Shown here: positions 52,712-57,331 of the stretch, piece by piece | Layout of the letters: each line of letters opens with the position of its first letter | Position numbering within the stretch: the stretch's first letter is position 1 | Origin: an uncultured Bacteroidota bacterium | GTDB lineage: Bacteria; Bacteroidota; Bacteroidia; Bacteroidales; VadinHA17 | Length of the DNA: 57,331 nucleotides | Assembly (NCBI GenBank): GCA_903844815.1 | Contig: CAIMVD010000011.1 | Location: 1 to 57,331 of the forward strand | Direction of reading: 5' to 3' | The notes under the pieces: model-generated | The model's input: only the letters and a program-made list of their open reading frames with translations | Told to the model about the DNA's origin: nothing | The model's database searches: none | Position numbers and translations under genes: made by a program

Positions 52712-53548
52712 TTATTCAACAAGAAAAGTATATACATCTTTTGGAGTTTTTCCCATTTTCTCTGCAATAGTCCTGAGCAATGTAGCCTCATTGGCCTCAA
52801 TGCCTTTTGCCTTAAGCCGCTGAATGAGAAGCTTGGGATCTTTGCCTGAACTTGTGGCCGCCGAGCCCACCGTGAATCTTCCTATGCCCTGAAGAATTTC
52901 GTCTGCAGCAGGGCCAGTGTGTTTCTTATATTTTGCTGACAAAATATTATAAACTGCTGAGGGAGTAGTCTTGTTATCGCTGGCAATCTCTTTAAGTGTC
53001 TTATCGGATCCGGAAACTTTAATATTATTTTCATTCAGAGTCTTAACCAGCTCTGCAGGTGCTATACTATCGAGGTCAATGGCCAGTTTTTCAAGAGTAT
53101 AAATTTCCATATGTAAAACCGGAGGAGTGGCAAAATCGCCTTCCCAGCTCTCCTTAACCTTTTCTCCGAATTTCATTACAGGACTAAAAGGTGTCCATGC
53201 CCTGAGGGTGCCGGTAAATATAATGGCGGATATGACAAGAGCAGTTAAGAGTTCCCATTTTTTGTTCAGCCCCGACTTTAATTTACTTTTAAAATAAGTG
53301 AGGAAGGTTCTCCAGTTTACGAAGAAAAGATGTACAATAACAAGGATGAAAAATACATAGGAAAAAATTGTATGTAGTGCCTGCCATTCAGATTTTGTAA
53401 AAAGCATAAGTTGCCAGGTTCCCCAGTTTGCAATTCGTCCGGGAGGAGCAATATAAAGGATAAAACCTGACCACGACATGATAATAGTGGAAATTACTAA
53501 GGTGAAACTGGTGAAACTCCGGAGATTGAATAAGGTCTCTTTTTTCAT
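52712..53548 (-). CDS. DUF4405 membrane protein with C-terminal helical repeats
   Basis: 278 residues. Three or four membrane helices (residues about 10-130) with His in TIFSYVFFILVIVHLFFVNW, as in cytochrome-b-like DUF4405 proteins that may bind heme. The C-terminal 120 residues contain two similar tandem modules, ELVKTLNENNIKV through TTPSAVYNIL and LLIQRLKAKGIEA through KTPKDVYTFL, about 38-45 residues each. The modules look like short helical pairs used for interactions. It diverges from the cupin operon. Function unknown; quinone or heme redox is possible. Confidence 0.8.
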   Translation of the reverse strand: MKKETLFNLRSFTSFTLVISTIIMSWSGFILYIAPPGRIANWGTWQLMLFTKSEWQALHTIFSYVFFILVIVHLFFVNWRTFLTYFKSKLKSGLNKKWELLTALVISAIIFTGTLRAWTPFSPVMKFGEKVKESWEGDFATPPVLHMEIYTLEKLAIDLDSIAPAELVKTLNENNIKVSGSDKTLKEIASDNKTTPSAVYNILSAKYKKHTGPAADEILQGIGRFTVGSAATSSGKDPKLLIQRLKAKGIEANEATLLRTIAEKMGKTPKDVYTFLVE

Positions 53549-53709
53549 AATTAAAGTTGGTGTATTAATTCAATAATTTATTTGTGAATTGCTGTTAGAA
53601 ACAATACCAGGGTTTTTCCTACGGAGTATTTCTGTCTTTTCCTTTCAAGAAAGATTTTTTTTGTAAAACATGTTATTAATAATTATTTGCAATCATCAAA
53701 ATAATATTA

Positions 53710-53732
53710 TATCTTTGTGAGCGAATATTCAC
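53710..53732 (+). promoter_or_regulatory. Promoter and TetR-type operator of the cupin-efflux operon
   Basis: -7 box TATCTTTG at 53710-53717, overlapped by the dyad GTGAGCGAATATTCAC (53717-53732; outer GTGA/TCAC and inner GAATATTC palindromic). A related sequence precedes the second TetR gene. Confidence 0.65.
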
Positions 53733-53765
53733 TTACTATAATTACAGCTATTAATACATTTTGAA

Positions 53766-54104
53766 ATGAAAATCACAAAATATCAGGATCAGGAGATAAA
53801 AGATACACCCCATAAAATTGATGTCAGGGAAATGTATAACAAGGAATCGGCACAGGTAATGCTTATGGCATTAAAGCCTGGTGAAAGTTTAAAACCACAT
53901 AAAACACCTGTTGATGTTTTCTTTTTCATCGTCGAAGGCAGGCCGACGATCCATGTCGGGAATGATAGCGAAGTTTGCGTATCAGATACACTTGTCGAAA
54001 GTCCTGCTGATATTGTACATTATATTAGCAATGAATCTGACAGTCTGGCCAGAATTCTCGTTGTAAAGGCGCCCAGACCAGGAAGTTCGGCCAAAGTGCT
54101 TTAA
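53766..54104 (+). CDS. Cupin-domain protein
   Basis: 112 residues. Single cupin barrel: GESLKPHKTPVDVFFFIVEG is motif 1 with one His and no second metal His, and SPADIVHYISNESD is motif 2 with one His. The metal site is therefore reduced, and it may bind a small molecule rather than catalyse. First gene of the operon leading to two TetR regulators and an efflux system; it could sense or scavenge a ligand. Role unknown. Confidence 0.82.
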   Translation: MKITKYQDQEIKDTPHKIDVREMYNKESAQVMLMALKPGESLKPHKTPVDVFFFIVEGRPTIHVGNDSEVCVSDTLVESPADIVHYISNESDSLARILVVKAPRPGSSAKVL

Positions 54105-54163
54105 TGTTAGTATAATACAGGAATCATCGTACTCAAATACTTACAATATTATAATTTTAGTTA

Positions 54164-54751
54164 ATGGACATTACACCCCGTCAGTTTGAGATTATCGAAG
54201 CCGCTGGCAAAATACTAACATCCTCAGGTGTAAGAGGGCTTACAATAAAAAACCTGGCTAAAGAGATGCAATTTTCCGAAAGTGCCATTTACAGGCATTT
54301 TGCAAGTAAGGAGGAAATTATTGTTGCCATGCTCAATTTTTTAGCTGACAGCATTGACAGCCGGTTAACAAATGCAGTAAGATCATCAGATCCTGAACAA
54401 AGATTTAAAGAGCTGTTCCATGAGCAAATCAGCTTCTTTAAAAAGAATCCGCATTTTGTTGTGGCTGTATTCTCTGATGGACTAATGGAAGAAAGCCAGC
54501 TCATCAATGAGGCTCTCCTGAAATTAATGAATATAAAAACAAAACACTTAATGCCATTAATACTTGAGGGGCAGCAAAAAGGAGTATTTACAAATGCAAT
54601 TACTACCGACGAACTAATACATATTATTATGGGAACTTTCAAACTTCAGATGTTTAAATGGCGGATTGCAAATTTTCAATTTGATATAACCCGAAGCGGA
54701 GATAATATGGTACAATCTATTCTTACCCTAATTAGAACCAGGCAAATATGA
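54164..54751 (+). CDS. TetR-family regulator (1)
   Basis: 195 residues. N-terminal DNA-binding helix-turn-helix: IIEAAGKILTSSGVRGLTIK, LAKEMQFSESAIYRHFASKE. The ligand domain is variable. It likely represses the efflux genes downstream and its own promoter at 53710. Gap of 59 bp after the cupin gene. Confidence 0.9.
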   Translation: MDITPRQFEIIEAAGKILTSSGVRGLTIKNLAKEMQFSESAIYRHFASKEEIIVAMLNFLADSIDSRLTNAVRSSDPEQRFKELFHEQISFFKKNPHFVVAVFSDGLMEESQLINEALLKLMNIKTKHLMPLILEGQQKGVFTNAITTDELIHIIMGTFKLQMFKWRIANFQFDITRSGDNMVQSILTLIRTRQI

Positions 54752-54888
54752 GGCAAGCATATACAAAGTCAATTGTTCCAGAAGCTTATGGTTACACTTT
54801 ATCTCATAAATTATGGAATATCAGATTATTAGATAATCATACTGCACAGGATTAGAGCAGTGTTAGATATTTTTTTAACAACATAAGT

Positions 54889-54912
54889 TAGTGAATACTT
54901 ACAAACACTTAT
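54889..54912 (+). promoter_or_regulatory. Possible TetR operator before the second regulator
   Basis: TTAGTGAATACTTACAAACA contains GTGAATA...TTAC words also present, in inverse order, at 53717-53736. It ends 5 bp before the second TetR gene's ATG. Match is partial. Confidence 0.4.
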
Positions 54913-54916
54913 CTAA

Positions 54917-55468
54917 ATGGGATTAAAAACAACAGATATCGTTGAAGCTGCTGGAAGGATCATTATTGAATCCGGAACAGATTCTTTCTCAATTAAAGAA
55001 TTGGCAGGAGAAATGGGGATAAATACTTCTTTACTCGATTCATATTTCGAAAAAGATGATGATATCCTGATGTTGTTATTAAAAAGTCTGGAAAATGATA
55101 TAAACCAATTGATTACCGAGACCAGAATAGTTGATAGGTCTCCTGAAGAAGATCTCCAACTCCTGTTTAAAAAAATGCATGAATTGTTGAAACTTAAGCC
55201 TTACTATTTGTCGGTCATTTTCTCCACAGAGTTAAAGGAAAAAAAATCAGAGTTGCAGAAAGCTTTATTAAAAATCAAGATATCTGTAAGAATCTATTTA
55301 TTGGAAGTTATAAATCAAGGGAAAAAAGAAACAGTATTTAAAACAAGACAAACATCAAGGATATTGGTTACTAATATATTAGGGAGTTTCCGCTCATTCA
55401 TGAACGAACAACGTATGATTAGTAAAATGGTTAAGGATTTAGAGATTCTGAAAGCTATAAATGATTGA
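54917..55468 (+). CDS. TetR-family regulator (2)
   Basis: 183 residues. Helix-turn-helix part IVEAAGRIIIESGTDSFSIK, LAGEMGINTSLLDSYFEKDD. It resembles the first regulator in layout but is well diverged, and the recognition helix (TSLLDSYF instead of SAIYRHF) is unusual, so its DNA target may differ or be weak. Between the first TetR gene and tolC on the same strand. More AT-rich than its neighbour. Confidence 0.85.
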   Translation: MGLKTTDIVEAAGRIIIESGTDSFSIKELAGEMGINTSLLDSYFEKDDDILMLLLKSLENDINQLITETRIVDRSPEEDLQLLFKKMHELLKLKPYYLSVIFSTELKEKKSELQKALLKIKISVRIYLLEVINQGKKETVFKTRQTSRILVTNILGSFRSFMNEQRMISKMVKDLEILKAIND

Positions 55469-55507
55469 GATCACCTCAGGTATATTAATTTACAAACAAT
55501 CTTACAA

Positions 55508-56851
55508 ATGATTAAAAACAAGTACAGACTAAAAGAAAAGGGATTAAAAAGGGTCCAATTATTAATGTTAATACTTTTTATGAGTATTACTGTACAGGCT
55601 CAAAAGTTATCTCTTGAACAATGCGTTGATACGGCTTTAATTTACAACCGGAATATTAAGTTATCGCAACATGATGTAAATATTTCAATTGAAAAAAGCA
55701 GGGAAATAAGAGGAAACCTGCTTCCAAAGCTTAACGCAGTAGCCGACTATCGTTATTATACCGATCTGCCGTATCAGATAATGCCGGCAGAGGCTTTTGG
55801 CGGCCCCGCAGGTACATATAAGGAAGTTCAGTTTGGTGTACCTCAGAGCATGAATGCAAACCTGCAGTTCGCAGTTCCCCTCTTTAACATGACGGCTTTA
55901 AATGCAATAAAAAGCACAAGAATAGCCACTGAACTTTCGGAAATTCAAAAGACAAAAACGGATGAGGATGTGGTACTGGATGTTTCGAATGCATACTATA
56001 ATGCCCAGATTCTTTTAACACAGATAACCTTCCTCGACAGTAATATTATTAACACCGGTAAGCTGGTGAAAACAACAACTTTGTTATACCGGCAACAGAT
56101 AGCTAAAGGGACTGATGTGGACAGGCTGAAATTACAGGTTGAGCAAATATCCACTCAAAGAAGTACAGTGATTTCGCAGTACCAGCAGGTATTGAATGCA
56201 CTTAAATTTCTGATGGGCTTACCAATTTCAGATTCAATCGAAGTATTAATTACGGAAAAATCAATTGTTAAGCCAGGTTTTAATTCTAGGATTACTACAG
56301 ATGTTCTGCTTATTGATAAGAAAATTGAGTTTAATAACTCAGAGTTAAGTGGTCTCAAAAATTTAAGATTGCCTACCCTTAGCGCTTATGGAGTATATGG
56401 GACAACAGGTTTTGGCACAACAGGGAGTGATAGCTTTTTCAATTTTCATCCGATAGGATATGTTGGAGCCCAGCTATCAGTTCCTCTGTTTAATGGCAGG
56501 ATTACCCAACATAAAATCGCAGGTAAAAGGATAGAAATCGAGAAATCGAACATTCAAAAAGAACTTATAACTGAAAAATCAAAACTTGACCTGAGAAACG
56601 CCGAAATGCAATATTCGCTGGCAACAAAGAATATTTCTGTTGTGAGTTCTCAAATAGATCTGGCAAAAAGGATTTATGACAACACCGTTCTGCAAAACCA
56701 GCAGGGGATGGCTAATATAACAGATTTGTTATTGGCCGACAATGCCCTTCGCGAATCGCAGCAAAACTATCTGGTTGCTTTGATCAATCTGCGCAGGGCA
56801 GAACTGGAATACAAAAGATTAACAGGAAACCTCATTACAATGAAAAATTAA
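55508..56851 (+). CDS. TolC-family outer-membrane efflux protein
   Basis: 447 residues. Signal peptide (LLMLILFMSITVQAQ), then two repeats of the outer-membrane efflux domain: LSLEQCVDTALIYNRNIKLS starts the first, and long coiled helices and RNAEMQYSLATKNISVVSSQ lie in the second; QGMANITDLLLADNALRESQ is the typical late motif. It forms the trimeric outer-membrane channel of a tripartite pump. The adaptor gene starts five bases after its stop; the inner membrane pump would be expected next. Confidence 0.92.
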   Translation: MIKNKYRLKEKGLKRVQLLMLILFMSITVQAQKLSLEQCVDTALIYNRNIKLSQHDVNISIEKSREIRGNLLPKLNAVADYRYYTDLPYQIMPAEAFGGPAGTYKEVQFGVPQSMNANLQFAVPLFNMTALNAIKSTRIATELSEIQKTKTDEDVVLDVSNAYYNAQILLTQITFLDSNIINTGKLVKTTTLLYRQQIAKGTDVDRLKLQVEQISTQRSTVISQYQQVLNALKFLMGLPISDSIEVLITEKSIVKPGFNSRITTDVLLIDKKIEFNNSELSGLKNLRLPTLSAYGVYGTTGFGTTGSDSFFNFHPIGYVGAQLSVPLFNGRITQHKIAGKRIEIEKSNIQKELITEKSKLDLRNAEMQYSLATKNISVVSSQIDLAKRIYDNTVLQNQQGMANITDLLLADNALRESQQNYLVALINLRRAELEYKRLTGNLITMKN

Positions 56852-56856
56852 AAATC

Positions 56857-57331
56857 ATGAAGAAAACGATTATTTACATAGTGTTGGCATTAGCTTTAAT
56901 AGCAATAGTGGTAATTCGCCTGAAAGGCAATAAGGAAACTACTGAAAACAGAGTTTATCAATACAATAAAGAGGTAGCAATTAACGTGCAAGCCATCACT
57001 TTAAAACCTGAAAGTGTTAATAATGATATTTCTTATCCGGGAACTTTTGAACCCAATAAAGAAACTAAAGTCAGCGCGGATATACAGGGAAAAATAAACC
57101 TGGTTTTAGTTGATATTGGAAGTATCGTTAAAAAAGGGGAGACTATAATTCAGTTAGATAATTCATTATTGAAACTTCAATTGCAAACTGTTGAAATTCA
57201 GATTGAAGGGCTGGAAGCTGATGTGAAAAGGTATAGGATACTTGCTCAGGCAGATGCAATTCAGGGTGTTCAGTTGGAAAAGACGGAACTGGCTCTGAAA
57301 TCGGCCCATGTACAAAAGGCTACATTAATGG
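56857..57331 (+). CDS. RND/HlyD-type periplasmic adaptor (cut by window end)
   Basis: First 158 codons only. One N-terminal membrane anchor (IIYIVLALALIAIVVI), then the lipoyl-like half motif YPGTFEPNKETKVSADIQGK and VDIGSIVKKGETIIQLDNSL, followed by the start of the coiled-coil hairpin. Membrane-fusion protein linking the TolC channel to an inner-membrane pump, most likely an RND transporter beyond the window. Confidence 0.9.
   Translation, partial: MKKTIIYIVLALALIAIVVIRLKGNKETTENRVYQYNKEVAINVQAITLKPESVNNDISYPGTFEPNKETKVSADIQGKINLVLVDIGSIVKKGETIIQLDNSLLKLQLQTVEIQIEGLEADVKRYRILAQADAIQGVQLEKTELALKSAHVQKATLM

Overview
The window reads as a chromosomal segment of a Bacteroidota bacterium, most likely an anaerobic or microaerophilic member of the Bacteroidales/Marinilabiliales side of the phylum. 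This rests on the many promoters with the phylum's TAnnTTTG -7 box, the near absence of Shine-Dalgarno sequences, a TonB-dependent receptor with a carboxypeptidase-like N-domain, a glutaminyl-tRNA synthetase with a tRNA-Gln, a four-helix-bundle (23S rRNA insertion type) protein, and Tat-type oxidoreductases. No rRNA operon, CRISPR array, prophage or intact insertion sequence was seen.

1-8.5 kb: a frameshifted L,D-transpeptidase, two unrecognised proteins, a small decayed membrane-protein gene, tRNA-Gln, a pair of exported Gfo/Idh/MocA oxidoreductases, a DNRLRE lipoprotein, and a four-helix-bundle gene bracketed by two copies of a palindromic repeat array. 8.5-22.5 kb: housekeeping and transport genes (glnS, folB, a TauE/SafE exporter, a heterodimeric ABC exporter with complementary degenerate motifs, an acyltransferase, a cation:proton antiporter, a heparinase II/III-like lyase). 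Two small operons (DUF2892; DUF6132 plus thioredoxin) follow and share promoter architecture with the ArsM-like gene at 27.5 kb.

22.5-31 kb is the most original part. A two-component system with a beta-barrel protein is flanked by three small secreted proteins, and the same operator-promoter arrangement lies in front of all three transcription units. Next comes an ArsM-like methyltransferase, then a tight cassette of a 32-residue Cys-containing peptide, a radical SAM/SPASM enzyme and a thioredoxin-thioredoxin reductase fusion. The cassette looks like an uncharacterised ribosomally made, modified peptide system.

31-37 kb: a NifX-like protein, a DsrE-like lipoprotein, a zinc-type TonB receptor with a His-rich partner, and a PerR-ferritin-peroxiredoxin stress unit with a clear operator palindrome. 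37-45.7 kb: a run of genes on one strand (DUF134 regulator, NifX-like, DUF5320, radical SAM, HdrC, HdrB, FAD/NAD(P) oxidoreductase, CGGC protein, two MinD-ferredoxin ATPases, Mrp) that looks like one redox or metallocluster operon under a 14-bp palindrome. 45.8-57.3 kb: an MBL-fold hydrolase, an OsmC/DUF1847/DUF89 operon, sulfide:quinone oxidoreductase with a small partner, an ECF sigma/anti-sigma/Spy-like operon ending in an EF-hand-like secreted protein, a DUF4405 membrane protein, and a cupin-TetR-TetR-TolC-HlyD efflux operon cut by the window end.
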